The notes: generated from the sequence alone by a model not told the origin. DNA of 64,000 nt from Pyrus communis (GCF_963583255.1 NC_084805.1:4853060-4917059); one strand, 5' to 3'. Positions 11,216-23,106 are shown, counted from the first letter of the stretch. Translations and numbers: made by a program.

Positions 11216-11835
11216 TTACCCGTAAGAAGGTCATAGGTAATTTGAACCCAACATTGACATAACATAACATCTTTGATGAGCTTCCACTTAGCCATTTTTT
11301 TCACAAAAAAGTATATGAAAGCTTTGCTTGAAAGTGTTGAAAATATTGAAATGTGGTGTAAGGTGGAAGCTGATGGTTATGTATTTATAGAAAAATAATA
11401 ATAATTTTTTTTTAAATTTTTTCTGTTCTTTAAACAATTTTTAATAATTTTTTATTAATTTTTATTAAGTTAATTAATCTGGACCACTGGATTTGAAAAT
11501 ATTCAAATCCAACAGCCCAAATGTGAACACGTGGCCAACGGTCATAATTCTGACTGTTTGGTTTTTTTGGACAAAATCATGGATCGTTGATCTTGGGATC
11601 AGACAGCCTAGAACGAGCCACATCCCTGGCCGTTAGATTTGAATTTCAAATTTTTTTTTACCGTTGGAAATCCAACGGTCCAGAAAACTAGCCGTTGGAA
11701 ATCCAACGGCCCAGAACGAGCCACATGACCACTCACCCAGTACCAATTAGTGCACTGCAACGGTGGGCCCCGCTGCCTTTTTTTGGTCAAGAAATTGCGC
11801 CCAGTCGCGCATGTTTCCCATGCGCCTGAGGCAAA

Positions 11836-11858
11836 AAATAATAATAATAATAATAATT
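11836..11858. repeat. (AAT)n microsatellite
   Basis: Seven to eight AAT units lie in the right flank of the Harbinger region. Just upstream, a 20-bp palindrome GCCGTTGGAAATCCAACGGC occurs at about 11690-11710 and a half copy precedes it. Confidence 0.8.
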
Positions 11859-12090
11859 AAAAAATAATTGTAGTGGGCTGTGACGACACACAGCCCAGCA
11901 CATTGCTTAGCATGTTTTGGCCCGCCCTATGGACTGGCTTGGGCTGGGTGCCAGCCTATTAAGCTTGGCTGGACCATTTTTTGTGCAGGCTGACCTATTT
12001 TTTAGGCTTTGAGTCAGCCTACCCTAATGGGGTGGAGCTCCTCTAAGGGTGCGTTTTTAAGAAATAGTATTGTTTAACTATGACAACTCT

Positions 12091-12976
12091 CACTCACACA
12101 AAGCAACATTTCCACTTGTATTTGGTCCCATCCACCCCTTTGTATTTGTTGTTGGCACCTATAGTGAAGTTTCTGTTTGCCAATTCTAGACAAGATACTT
12201 AGCAGAGTTGACTGACTAGAGAAACTTTCACATTCAATGGGATCATGTGGGGCCGCGTGATGTTTAAATAGAGAGATCTCATGTTTTTTTTATGAAAAAA
12301 TGCTCTACAAATAATGTGATCAGACATCTCTACTTGAGTTTTTCTCCCTCTACTATTCATTTCCCCATACTCTTGTGCACATGGGATGTGAACCCATACC
12401 ACAATTTACATCTTGATGACATCAGCATCAGGTGCTTAATTTTCTGATCCTATCCATACTTTGAAAATACAGATGGATATGGATATAAACCATATTTCAT
12501 ATACATTCTTTGACTAATTATGTTTCCATGTGTTTATTTATAGTATGTTTATGATATATTAAGCTTTTTATTGAATAACCCATGAGACCATGTATTTTGA
12601 CATCATCACCACCATCAAAATGCAGCATGCCGTCTCTTCAGACTTCATTGTTAAAGCATTTGCTTACAACCCACATGGGTGTCAATGCCTTTGTTTATTC
12701 AATTTTTTCCTTTCAAACAATATTTTAATCTACTCCAAAACTACTCAAGCAATGATTCAAATATAGGTACAGGTAGAGTGGCAGAAATACATTACTCTAA
12801 CCAACCGGGCAACGCCTGATGTCTGCATTTTTTGTTTATTCGTTTAGTTGCTCTTACTCTATCCATGCCTATAAAAGAATAATAGTTGGGATCTTTTGGT
12901 TAATGTTCAACATGACCTCATTTTCTTACCAAGTTTTAACTAAGAAAGCCAATGGAAAAAGACAATACCTCATAAC
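12091..12976. other. Intergenic, nothing recognised
   Basis: AT-rich sequence without coding similarity. Short open frames here have no recognisable motif. Confidence 0.5.
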
Positions 12977-12981
12977 ATATA

Positions 12982-13514
12982 TGTTTGTACCATACTTGAT
13001 CAATCCTAAAACTACCAAGCATCGGTCAACTTCATACCTTCAAGGATCCACTGAGGGGTTCATGCTGAGGCACCCTTACCGAAGCACAAGAGTTTTCCTC
13101 CAACCAGGGGGTCAATCACAGCACGACACATGTCAACGTCAGAATAAAGCTCATAGAGTCCTACATCAACCACAAACAAAAGCTAGAGGCTCTCCTCAAC
13201 TATAAAAGAAGACCATTCTCCTACAATGAATCCCTAATATCATTATTGTACTTAAACTAGTCATTAGAACTCACTAATGATGATTATGCTTGAACCTATA
13301 TATGTATTTGTGTAAACCCTTCACTATTAATAAGAACTCCTCTACTCCATGAACTTAGCCAAACTTAGGGTGAACCACATACATCTTGTGTTTGCTTCTT
13401 TATCTCTATCTCTTTTCATGTTTATCCTCATTAGTGACCGGAGCAACCGAGCGAAGGTCACAAATTTGACATTTTACACTATTCCAAAATCTTCACTGAT
13501 TTTGTGCATCAACA
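12982..13514 (+). mobile_element. Solo LTR (Gypsy-like) with 5-bp TSD
   Basis: It begins TGTTTGTACCATACTTG and ends TGCATCAACA. ATATA flanks both sides (12977-12981 and 13515-13519), a perfect 5-bp target duplication. Inside, CTATAAAAGAAG at about 13201 looks like the TATA box, followed by a U5-like region with GTGACCGGAGCAACC, a phrase I associate with plant Ty3/Gypsy LTRs. No internal element sequence adjoins, so LTR-LTR recombination removed it. Confidence 0.8.
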
Positions 13515-13519
13515 ATATA

Positions 13520-14835
13520 TATTCCAACTTCCAACTATATACAGTTACGGTTGAAGTAATCTTTTTTGGGTAATTGAATTGGCGAGAGAGAGAGAGAGTC
13601 GTTTGAAGCAGTTGGAAATGATGTCATTGCAGCGATCATCATCAGGTCCTTACATTGTTGTTTTTACAGGAAAGTGTTGGGGCAAGAGTAACATGGCCTT
13701 CATGTGCCAAACCAAGCCGCAGTCAGAGTCAGTGAAAAAAATGAGAGACAGAAAAAATACCACCAAAATTTGAATAGAAATTCCATGTCCTGTGTTTTTG
13801 GGGGGTCTATGGTGGCGGGCCTTTACAGTCCCTCTCTTGTGTTTTCATTTGTTTATTCTGTTTTTTCCCAATCAATCTCATTCATAGAACATGGTAGGTG
13901 GGAGGGATTCTTTGGAAGACGGTGACTTGCATGTAGGTAATTTGGTACCTGTGTATGTTTGTATCTGGGGCTTCCTATTGCAACAGATTTACCCTCCAAC
14001 CTTGGCCCCCATATGTAGTTGCTTTCTTAGCTACCACCCAAATAATCGTACTCTGATCTTCCTCTTGGTAGGGTTTTGGCGAGGCTCACTTATAAACTTG
14101 TAAACGGACCAAAAGATTGGATCACCCTAAGTTATATCTGAATATGATAATCAAATTATTGAATTTCAATCGTATTTAAATTAGTTGTTTGCATGCATCT
14201 CAATCCATATCTTATTAGTTATGTTGAAAAATCAGACAAAAATCCTACCATTGGCAGTCGACTTGCTTATCCACATCGGCCATAGTTCTATTGTTTGAGA
14301 ACGTTTCTGGCGACGTTCACTTAGCAACACCAAAGCGGTTTCAGCCAAGAGTTTCAGCTAGGTCTCCTAAGAACTAGTTGCTTGTTAGAGAGTGTCATCG
14401 TCTTTCGATAACTAAAGGCGCTCTCTTATAGTCTTGGGCTGAAATTATTTTTATGTTGTTGTGAAATTTAGTGTGAATGACACACATGCGATTGTATGAG
14501 GAAGCAAACCAAAATAGACTTTGGTGACAACCGTTGAAAGTCTTAGGGAGATAAAAAATGTCTTCATGCATGTAAAGTGGTGTCAGATCAAAACCTCTAT
14601 GTATATATGGTTGTAATCTCATTACAACACATAAGATTAAGAGTGAAAGCAATAATATCAATATCGCCCTTTCTTTGCCTGCATTCTTTGTGTGATACAG
14701 TTACGAAAATAAACAGTATGATACATAACACCTGTTCTACTTCTATCTCTAGCAAAGGTTATCTCTCTCTCACTTTTGTAACATATGTGAATTTATGTTG
14801 GTGCATATTTCTTTAGAGTTGCCTTAGTCTAAAAA
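13520..14835. other. Intergenic, nothing recognised
   Basis: Several 60-88-codon frames occur but none has coding similarity. An (AG)n stretch lies at 13584-13597. Confidence 0.5.
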
Positions 14836-14883
14836 AGCCAAGTACTAGTTTCCAAAAAAAAAAAAAAAAAAGCCAAGTACTAG
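14836..14883 (+). mobile_element. Hyper-truncated retroposon scar (TSD plus poly(A))
   Basis: AGCCAAGTACTAG is repeated exactly at 14836-14848 and 14871-14883. Between the copies lie only TTTCC and about 17 A residues. This is the footprint of target-primed reverse transcription that aborted after the poly(A) tail and five bases. The 3' end TTTCC(A)n resembles the TTTACC(A)n end of the retroposon at 59970. Confidence 0.7.
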
Positions 14884-15339
14884 CCCTGCGTTGGTCTAAA
14901 GTTACACCCTTTAAACCTACATTTTTGGTTGTGCTTGAGTGTGCGCTAATTAATTATGATCGTAAAGATATATGTACTCGTTTGGGTTTGAGAAAACACA
15001 AAAACAAGAGACAGAAATGCAGGACATGGCCGTATTGGGCACTAATCATAGCTTTGTGGACCACTTTAGGAATTCGAACATGGAGGGGTTCCTTTGCTAA
15101 AATGGATGCAGACTTGGAAGGTATATGGGGTGTACATTTGCCGTAGATTTATGTCTTATTGCAAATCTTCTTTTCTAGTGGTTGTAGTTCCAGTAGGACC
15201 ACGTAAAGAAAGCTCTATACGTTATTAAGACACTGCACTTCACTGTTATTTTAACCATTAGGTCCATGGCCAATGACTCGTCAGTTAGTGAACCGGTTAG
15301 TGAGTCGCGATTTGATGAGTTAGTGAGCCGTAGAACAAG

Positions 15340-15819
15340 GTTTTAAAAGACACTAGGTGCTAGTCGGATGGCAGATTGGAGCCTACTGTTTAGATGGCTA
15401 GGTGGGGTCCTAGGCGGATTTAAGTTAATATAAATAATTGCATGCTTATTCTTAAAAAATACATAATTGCATTTGAATACATAAATTGCAAAATAAAATG
15501 ACTTATAGATTACAAAATATTAGAACATAATGAAAACATGGGAACCAAGCATATAATGTACATGTGTTCATCTTTGTATTCAACAAGTTTATTACAATTT
15601 ATTGAAGAAAAAAAATGCAAAATGAAAGTTATCTATTTTCTATCTAAAGAGTCGCGACCTAGGCAGGTCTAGGCGGGCTTCTAGGTGATCTGGGTGAGCG
15701 CCTAAGCAAGTTTAGGCGCCATTTCTTAATTTTCGAACTCCTAGGGATTAATCGCGATAGTAGCTAGGCGCCTAGCACCTAGGCTGGGCCTATGTGGCGC
15801 TAGGCGGAGATTTTTAGAA
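15340..15819. repeat. TIR repeat rich in CTAGGCGCCTAG-like palindromes
   Basis: The left end GTTTTAAAAGACACTAGGTG is mirrored by the right end (GTTCTAAAAATCTCCGCCTAG on the opposite strand). Both arms are full of GCCTAGG/CCTAGGC words, while the 240-bp centre is AT-rich. This is the layout of a non-autonomous DNA transposon; I cannot see a clear TSD. Confidence 0.5.
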
Positions 15820-16614
15820 CAGTGTCATATAACTCCATGTATTGAGTTCATAAGCTAATAATTTGGTGTATAAGCTAATAATAAGCGGGCCAAGAGTGCC
15901 ACGCAACTAGAAACATGAGTAAACGCCTGTATTGATAGACAAGAGTCTATCTGAGAAGATGTTTTAGAATGAATATTTCACCATAGATAAAATAAGATGG
16001 CGTGTACAACTTCATAAGTTTGTTTACATTGGAAACATAATTAAAAAATATATATAATGTTCTGTAACTTTAACAAAAAGGAATGCATCTTTCTTTTCAG
16101 TTAGAATCAATGTTGATCACCGCTTCCAACCTTGTTTGTTTTCGTCAATATTTTCTTCCTGTTTAGAAGAGGGTGCTGAATTGTGATTTGCGAGAGAGAC
16201 ATCTCTGCTCAGGATGAGTAGGACAGGAAATTATATATACATGCATGGAGTTTACTTGATATCTGTGATAACCAAATACATATAGGTATCCACTTGAATC
16301 GTATTAATAGATTCTCATCGTATCAATTTAATGTTAGTGTCAAAATCACCACCACTAAACTTTCATATACGTATCTGGGTTGAGTTTAAGTTAATTAAAC
16401 AATCGTGCGAAAATGTTACGTACTCGAACTGAGATTATTGCTAAATAAAGTAATCATGAAAGTAAGAAAATGTTTGAGGTATGATTTTGATTGATTTGGT
16501 ACCAACTCAATCCGGAAGCGTGATCACAAAAGTATGGTGGAAATATGCAAAAGTAGCAGTGAAAGACACATAGGTTTCGAGGTTTCTATAAAAATGTTAG
16601 TTTGCTATGTGCTC

Positions 16615-16647
<33 letters not shown>

Positions 16648-16937
16648 GAGGGAGAGAGAGAGTTGTTTTATCTGTGAGGTAGAAGCAGTACACGAAATCA
16701 CCAGACCAGGTTGCCGAACAATCAGGAAAAGGCCAAACCATCCACTTCCACAGGACTGTACTGTATAGTCCCCTAATTATCGGTTACTGTATAGTACCCT
16801 AACTATCGGTCCGTGATTGTAGATAAAGAGAAAAGGATGTAAAATTGTAGTAAATTGCTTTGCCAGTAGTGGATTCTTACGTTTACGTATCTCTTTTTAG
16901 AGCAATTCCACCCTACTAAGACAAAACCCAAGACTCC
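15820..16937. other. Intergenic with (TG)n(AG)n microsatellite
   Basis: A compound TG/AG repeat lies at about 16614-16662. Otherwise I see nothing here. Confidence 0.6.
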
Positions 16938-17130
16938 ACCGTCGACGACGTCGGTGCCAGGCTCAAAGCCCTTCAACTCGAGCACGGCTCTCCTTCCTCC
17001 TCTTTCGCTACCTCCGCCGCGCAAGGCCGGAACGCCGTCAAACTCTACCACCACGTCGGCGGCAACACATCAAGGCCAAGTGGATCGTCCCCGAGAGGAC
17101 CGCCCCCTCCCTCGACCAGCATCTGATTCT
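16938..17130 (+). pseudogene. Fragment of a DEM/VID27-like gene
   Basis: A GC-rich island in AT-rich DNA. The plus frame reads D-D-V-G-A-R-L-K-A-L-Q-L-E-H-G and then N-A-V-K-L-Y-H-H-V-G-G-N-T. After a one-base loss near 17072 the next frame reads K-A-K-W-I-V-P-E-R. This is the N-terminal region of the plant DEM/CYPRO4/VID27-related family as I remember it, where NAVKLY..HIGGNTPKAKWV is conserved. It then ends in unrelated sequence. I see no intron, so a partial retrocopy or captured fragment are both possible. Identification is from memory only. Confidence 0.5.
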
Positions 17131-18266
17131 GCACCCTAACCTGCAAATTTTTTTTGTCATGTGACGTCATATCGCCTCAGGCACAGAGGCGAGCGAGAAT
17201 GGCCCTATTGTTGAGTCTGGGGAGTTGGGCCCACAGAATAGCCCCCGCGCTGGAACTGTTTTTGTTAGGGTAGGGAGAATGAATCATCCAATTACAAGGG
17301 CAATGAGAAAGGGTGAAGTTACTGTTAACTCATCTCTTTTTCGTTTGTCCATTAATTCTTTTTTATTTATCCAATTTAAAGACTATAGAAACAGAAAAAG
17401 TATGAGGAAAAAATGAATTACCTTGTAAGTTTTCTAGCTTTAAACCTTCCTGGAAAATTTACATGGCATTTGCAAATTCCTATTATTTAGTATTTAGAAA
17501 ATTTGTCGATGGAACTCTCCAAGAGCCGGTGTCTCATTCATTTACCAAAATCTTAGATCTAAAAATATTCATAGCAGTCTTTCTTTAGCTTTCTTCCTTG
17601 CTTTTCTCATGAATTGTTGCAGATTTATTTTTTATTTTAGTACTTTTCGTTTGTAAGTGTCTTATTGGTGAGGCTATTTGTGAGTCTTTCCTAGTGAGTA
17701 TTTTGATACTGTTAAGCACAAAATTCATGGTGCTATGAACACTAGTTAGTTCCTTGTCAGTTTCTCTTTGGAGTTGACATTGCTCATTGTCAAAGAGTGT
17801 CCTCATGTTCGTTATATTTCAACTTTTGTGCACAAAATTTTCAGATGTCAAATCGTGTTTAACATTTCCATTAGAAATTGAGTTACTTTGACTTTAAAAT
17901 GTCGTCCCAGTCTCTTGAGTTTGGGTGTGGATGATTTCAAGATTTGGATGCAATTCCCTTAATTATTTTAAGGGACATCTCACTCTCAAATCCATCAATA
18001 CAGTGAAAACTAGCTTGGTCATGTTGATCTTTTATGTTTTTGTTGAAGTCTCTTTTGATAGAGGACCTCTTGCATTTAATCAAGAATGTTCTCTTTAATA
18101 TTTGTATCAGTTTTTATTATTAGAGTATTATAACAAAACTGCTTATAACAGAATGAGAATGGCATCTCTTTGTGGAAAGTCATTAACTAAGAAATGATTT
18201 GGTCAGTCAATAAAGTATAGTGCTTTCGAAACCAAACTTTCAAATTTAGATACCTTCATCCAAAAA
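17131..18266. other. Intergenic upstream of the SAUR gene
   Basis: No coding similarity. One TGTCTC auxin-response core occurs near 17530, over 1 kb upstream of the SAUR ATG, which is too far to weigh much. Confidence 0.5.
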
Positions 18267-18368
18267 ATGAAAATTTTCCATGAAGAAAGAGAGAGAGGGT
18301 CCATGTTGTCATATGGAGGGCCAACATGCAAGAGTAAACCCAATGGGTTTGGCTCCCACCATGTCCCT

Positions 18369-18492
18369 GCACACATACACATAGACATAGACATAGACAT
18401 ACACACATACCCCAAAACACCCGTGGTATGTCCTTCCCTCCCCACACTTCCACATGACCTCTCTCTCTCTCAAACCCTCTCCTCCATAAATA
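18369..18492 (+). promoter_or_regulatory. SAUR50-like proximal promoter: ACATAG repeats and TATA box
   Basis: Three to four ACATAG hexamers (about 18379-18400) are followed by a pyrimidine-rich stretch and an ATAAATA box (18486-18492), 114 bp before the ATG. Transcription would start near 18515-18525. Confidence 0.55.
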
Positions 18493-18605
18493 CCCCTATC
18501 ACCCTTCACTCACTTCACCACCAACACCTCTCTTATCCTTCCTTCCCCATTTCCTTTACCCCAAAACAAACACCAGAAACCAAAAGCACAAAGCAAAGAA
18601 AAAGG

Positions 18606-18920
18606 ATGGGCATCAGAAAACCAAACAAACTGGCTCAAACCGCAGTGCTCAAGCAAATCCTGAAAAGATGCTCGAGCTTGGGAAAGAAACATGGCTACGA
18701 CGAAGATGGTCTTCCCATTGATGTCCCAAAAGGCCATTTCCCAGTTTACGTTGGCGAGAACAGAACAAGGTACATTGTTCCCATCTCGTTCTTGACACAT
18801 CCTCAGTTCCAATGCCTCCTCCGCCAAGCCGAAGAGGAATTTGGCTTCGATCACGACATGGGCCTCACCATCCCCTGCGAAGAAGAAGTTTTTCGATCCC
18901 TAACGTCGATGCTCAAATGA
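18606..18920 (+). CDS. SAUR50-type small auxin-up RNA protein
   Basis: Intronless 104-residue SAUR. The SAUR core spans residues 38-104: [20 protein letters not shown] (39-58), [32 protein letters not shown] (76-93) and FRSLTSML at the end. The N-terminus [20 protein letters not shown] and RCSSLGKK is the signature of the Arabidopsis SAUR50 group. Known members bind and inhibit PP2C.D phosphatases, keeping plasma-membrane H+-ATPases active and promoting acid growth. The frame is open upstream to 18267, but those extra 113 codons cross the TATA box and are low-complexity, so ATG 18606 is the start. The 3' UTR has no clean DST instability element. Confidence 0.96.
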   Translation: MGIRKPNKLAQTAVLKQILKRCSSLGKKHGYDEDGLPIDVPKGHFPVYVGENRTRYIVPISFLTHPQFQCLLRQAEEEFGFDHDMGLTIPCEEEVFRSLTSMLK

Positions 18921-19307
18921 TATCATTGGATATTTTCAAGGTCTAGAGATTTGTGTGTGGGATTTTCATGGAGAAGAGATGACCAAGATGAAGCTTAGCT
19001 AGCTAGATAGTCATAGCTTCTCTCTTTTTTTAACATCTTTTTCTTCTTTTTTCATCAATCTTGACCTTAATTTGTTGGGTTTTTTATTTTTTATTTTTTG
19101 GGGGTTGGGAGGTTTGTTTTGAACCCTGTTGAGATGTTTGATTATTGACCCTAACTTGAAACCCATTAACATAAAATGGGTTTGGTTACATTGTAAAGTT
19201 TGAGATCCATTTACTCACAGAGGTAGATTGTTATGTTCCCTGTGAGACAATTACTACTGTTTTTAAGGAATTAAGGACAGCTTAAGTGACCGTTTGCCTT
19301 AAAAAAG

Positions 19308-19844
19308 AGGCTTATTTTTAACTACGCCTCTTTTAATCTCACTTTACTTCTTATAACTTAAAAGTCACCACGTTACTTTTTGAAACTCAAAGTTCGCTTC
19401 ACTTTGCCCCTGTAACTCGATTTTAATCCTATGTTGCCTCTTGAAACTTGAAAGTCGTCTCTATAAAACTCAAAATTCGCTCCACATTGCTGAGATCTGT
19501 TAATTTTTTATGTGTGTTTGATTTGGGTGCGCCAAGCTAATCAAATTCTTTTTTATTTTTTTCATCTCTTCAATTTCTTTTAAAATTAGTATTCTCTGAT
19601 TATTGAATGTTAACGCATAATGAAAATTTATATTCAAATTTATTGCACAAGTGACATAGTCTTATTGGGTGTTGGGTTCCACATATGTTTTAGGAGGCGA
19701 CCTATAAGTTTCCAACAAAAGAAAGAGTCCACAAATCAAAGTGAAACGAATTTCGAGTTTTAGGAAATAAATTGGTGACTTCTGAGTTACAGTATGCAAA
19801 GTAAGATTTAAATAAAGTTCCAAAGAACCTAGTTAAAAATAAAC
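19308..19844. mobile_element. Fold-back element with ~110-bp TIRs (MULE-like), copy 1
   Basis: The left arm GGCTTATTTTTAACTACGCC onward, with AAAAGTCACCACG and AACTCAAAGTTCGCTTCACTTT, recurs inverted at the right (GAAACGAATTTCGAGTTTT ... GTTAAAAATAAACC). The arms are about 110-150 bp around a 250-bp centre. A truncated relative of the left end lies at about 61205-61390. I could not settle the TSD. Confidence 0.65.
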
Positions 19845-19985
19845 CTATATAATATCCCTCTCTATGTAGGAAAAAATTGAGATCTATGCATGGCTTGAAG
19901 CAGCAGGTAGCGTAGCTATGTAGAATACATAATCTTGAGTCAAATCACATTCAGGAGCATCAATTAGCTTAAAAATGAAGTACCC

Positions 19986-20203
19986 AAAGGACCCTCGCCG
20001 AATCTTTTTCTTAAGGATCCTAGGGATTTCGTGATCATGATCGTTTATCGTATATCGTGCGGTCAGTTTTCGTTAGGTACTATTTATATTTAATTTTAAA
20101 TTTTAAATTTTGAAATGATTTATGACCATACGATGTACGATAAACGATCACGATTACGAGATCCCTAAGATCCCCATAAAAAGAATCCGGTAAGGATCCT
20201 TTT
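19986..20203. mobile_element. Fold-back MITE
   Basis: The arm AAGGATCCTAGGGATTTCGTGATCATGATCGTTTATCGTA is matched by its inverse at 20120-20190, with GGATTCTTTTT also inverted nearer each end. The hairpin has arms of about 85 bp and a short AT-rich loop. A TSD is not evident. Confidence 0.65.
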
Positions 20204-20770
20204 CCTAAAAACAAGTTAAAATTGAGTAACTTGTCAGAGAATGTGGGGTACATAGGTTTTGTACGGATCAGCGATCAGGTTCTTCACAAGAATAATTATT
20301 TAGAGTACCACATCCACCGCGTAGTATTAGTTACAACGAGTGTTTTCCAATTAAAATTGCAAGTTGCAAAAAATTAAGAAAGGTTATAACAGGTTATAAT
20401 TGGATCCCACAAATTCAGATTTTGACAGGAAAAATAGAAAATTATTAGTCTATATTTTATCTTTTTCTTTCCTCACGATCTCTCTAGTCTCAGCGTCTGC
20501 TTCCCCATTTTCCTGTCATCATCGCTACCAAATTGACTTCCAGCAGAGGGAAGGGAAGTTTAATTAAGTTACGAAACTCATTCGAGTTTAGAGTATTAAA
20601 GTTATTTTAAAAACTAATTCCAAAAATGTTAGAGTTGACACATGGGCTTGCACCCACAAGTGACAAGAAAATGCACTTATGAAATTAGTGAAGCCCATAT
20701 CCGTTTCACACCAAGTTAACCACCAAGAAGACCTGAGCTGTTAACTACGACATCTCTTCTATACTCATAG

Positions 20771-21951
20771 TGTTTGGGTTAATATTGAACTTTGGGCTTA
20801 AAGGGAATGAAGCCCAAAAGAGCTCAATAGAGGAGATTTTGCCCGAGGGCCAGAGTCAAGCCCAGATACCTGTCTCAAGACAATATGACGGTTCCCTATT
20901 AAATGCAAAGGTTATGTGCTTACAAGGGAAGTGACAACTGATGGAAATCAACCAACTCTCGGCCCAAAAGCACTTTTTCGAATGGCAGAACATGTAAAAA
21001 TGCTGATGACTCACTACCCTCTAGTTGTTTTCGTGTAAGAGCAGAAGCAGCACAATCGGGTTAATTCGCCTATAAATAGGAGACGAAGACCCAAAAATAA
21101 GGACACTCAACCAATCAAACAACAAACATACAACTTGCCTTTCAGTCAAGCAAATATCCAGAAAGTTGTGCTTTGTCCAGATTTTGCACCCTTTTAGCTC
21201 TAGACTTCCTTTAGAAAGACATCTTTTGTCTATGTAAAAGCTCTTCTACCTTTTTCAAATGTTGTAGTATCGATTCTCTTGTGTAAACCCATTTACCTTT
21301 CATCCCTCTTTCAGTACCTAGCCCTTTAGAATTGCAAGACGTTCAACCATGCCCGACAAGATGAAATCTTGCCCACCTCTCTTTGTTTTGTCATTCAATC
21401 AATAGATCTATTGTTATAATTCCCCAGTACATATTCAAGTCATTTCTAGTCTTTTGGTGATCCAAAGCTCCATCAGATCTCAGATCTGGTTCGTTTAATG
21501 GTTCTATGGTCATAGGAAAAGTAAAATTAATTAAAACTGATGACTTGATCAGATCTTGATCTCCGCCCTTCAAGCATACAAGATAAAGAACTAAAAGTCC
21601 TTGATCTCAAGGCACGGAATAGAAATTAATGTAGACCTAACCCATCTACGACAATCTTTTGATAACAAGAAGTCAGAATAACTTGGGGCGCAAGTAATCG
21701 ACTTAAATACACTTGTTTTACATCTGCCATACAAAGATGGCAATGGCACGTCTTAACACTTAGTTAGTTTTGATTGCAAGTCTCAAGGCCTACACCTAAG
21801 GCCCCGCAAAGGCACATTTCAGAACTAACTTTGTCCTCCTCTTGCAGCATCTCAGCAAGCTGGAGCCCGACAATCAACCAAGGTCCTAACTCCTCGATGA
21901 GCTGTGTGCTCGAGCCAGGGACCTCTCATAGCGAGATTTCCTACCCGAACA
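20771..21951 (+). repeat. 5' LTR of the Gypsy element
   Basis: Starts TGTTTGGG and ends CCCGAACA. CCTATAAATAGG at about 21070 is the likely TATA box, matched in the other LTR at about 25578. Length 1,181 bp. Confidence 0.92.
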
Positions 21952-21957
21952 TAGTTT

Positions 21958-21975
21958 TGGCAAGCCCAGTGAGAC
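21958..21975 (+). promoter_or_regulatory. Primer-binding-site-like sequence
   Basis: TGGCAAGCCCAGTGAGAC begins six bases after the 5' LTR, at the right place for a tRNA primer site. I recognise the phrase from plant Tat-type Gypsy elements but cannot name the tRNA. Confidence 0.45.
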
Positions 21976-23106
21976 CACAAATCTTGTATGCTAAGAAGGC
22001 AAAAGAAAGAACAAACCTTCATGAGGATGGGAATGAAGCAAAAATCACCCCAGTGTATCCCAAGATCAAACATGGCAAATCTCCCCGAAGACTTGCAATA
22101 ACCTCCCTTGATGGAAAGCCCGACTCTTTTCGAATGATCAAGAAGGAAGGTCACAAATGAAGACCTGTAGGCTACCATAATAGCTGTCTTGAAAAGCATG
22201 GAGAGAAATTCTCTAGAGATAAGAGAGGAAGTGAGCAGACTCTGTTCCTTGACAAGAAATTTGCAAAGAAGGCTAAATCTAGGATATTCTACCCTAGAAA
22301 ACAACCATGGTAGAAAGATGATGAGAGAAACCAACCCTGTGAATGAGCTAGTTATTCCTTTGCTTAAGGAAAAGATGAATAAAGAAAAGAGCAAGGATTA
22401 GAGGTCAATTTGGGCTCAAAACAAATCATGTTGGCCTTTTTTGTTGTAAACAGTACATCCACTTATAGGGCTTTACTGGGCAGAGATTGGATTCATTAGA
22501 GCATCTTTGTGCCATCTACGTTACACCAACAAGTTGTTGTTTACCATGAAGAACGGGAAATGGGACCTGGATTCTTGGAGATGGTGGAGGCCGAATCACG
22601 GCCGTCCCTGCCTACAACTAACATCACATAAGCCAACTTCTACAATCCCAGTATTGGAATTTTTAAATGTTCAGAAGCTAATAAGAACAACCGCCCGACT
22701 AAGGTGACGGCCCAAAAGCTTCTAGAATAAGGGTTATCTCTCACAAGCGAAGAATGGGACAGACCCTACATCATCCTAACTCCCTAACACCCTTAATGTC
22801 AGAACAAAAAAAGGAAGGACCAAGTGATTACAGTCAGGTCCTTAATAAAAAGATTGTTGGTGTATAAGAGAGAGAAAAAACAAGAAAGGGAGAAATCAGC
22901 CAAGGAAGAAAAAAAGTGGAGTGGAGAGTCTTCAAGCAGTAGAGTGAAAAGAGAAGAATTTTTTGGAGAAGAATTAGAAACAGCCATCCAAATGGCTGAA
23001 TGTATACACGACTTGGAGGGACCAGAGGATTTTCTCGAGACTCCTGCACTTGTTGAGTTTTTGTGTGAAGAACCCGACAAAATAGGCCCAGAAGTACAAG
23101 ACCCCT
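21976..23106 (+). pseudogene. Remnant gag / N-terminal pol of the Gypsy element
   Basis: Broken open frames follow one another, for example 22189-22401 and 22824-23120, rich in Lys/Glu/Arg. The last contains AECIHDLEGPEDF and then loses frame one base before the RT start. No zinc knuckle or protease motif is recognisable, so gag and protease appear eroded or deleted. Confidence 0.55.

Larger units (their letters stand above)
9385..12090 (+). mobile_element. Degenerate PIF/Harbinger transposon region
   Basis: The region carries a broken Harbinger nuclease (10366-11215) between AT-rich subterminal sequence with internal repeats. A 15-bp inverted repeat GCTGGCACCCAGCCC occurs near 9448-9462 and, inverted, near 11940-11955; short Cys-poor flanks such as CTCCACCCC also occur inverted near each side. 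The whole block is framed by a near-identical 44-45-nt direct repeat (9385-9429, 12047-12090). Precise termini and a TSD could not be fixed; the left end may be near 9440 or near 9805. Confidence 0.6.

Noticed and set aside
18203..18509. Minus-strand frames with Met-Ser or Cys-Val runs
   Set aside because: They are the antisense of the ACATAG repeats in the SAUR promoter.
18267..18605. In-frame 113-codon N-terminal extension of the SAUR gene
   Set aside because: It crosses the TATA box and hexamer repeats and is absent from the SAUR family; the open frame is by chance.
20640..20770. Possible extension of the Gypsy 5' LTR leftwards
   Set aside because: The CATAG duplication and TG start at 20771 match the right border exactly, so this is host sequence.
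21852..22394. 180-codon minus-strand frame
   Set aside because: It crosses the 5' LTR edge and PBS of the Gypsy element, so it is unlikely to be a gene; no motif found.
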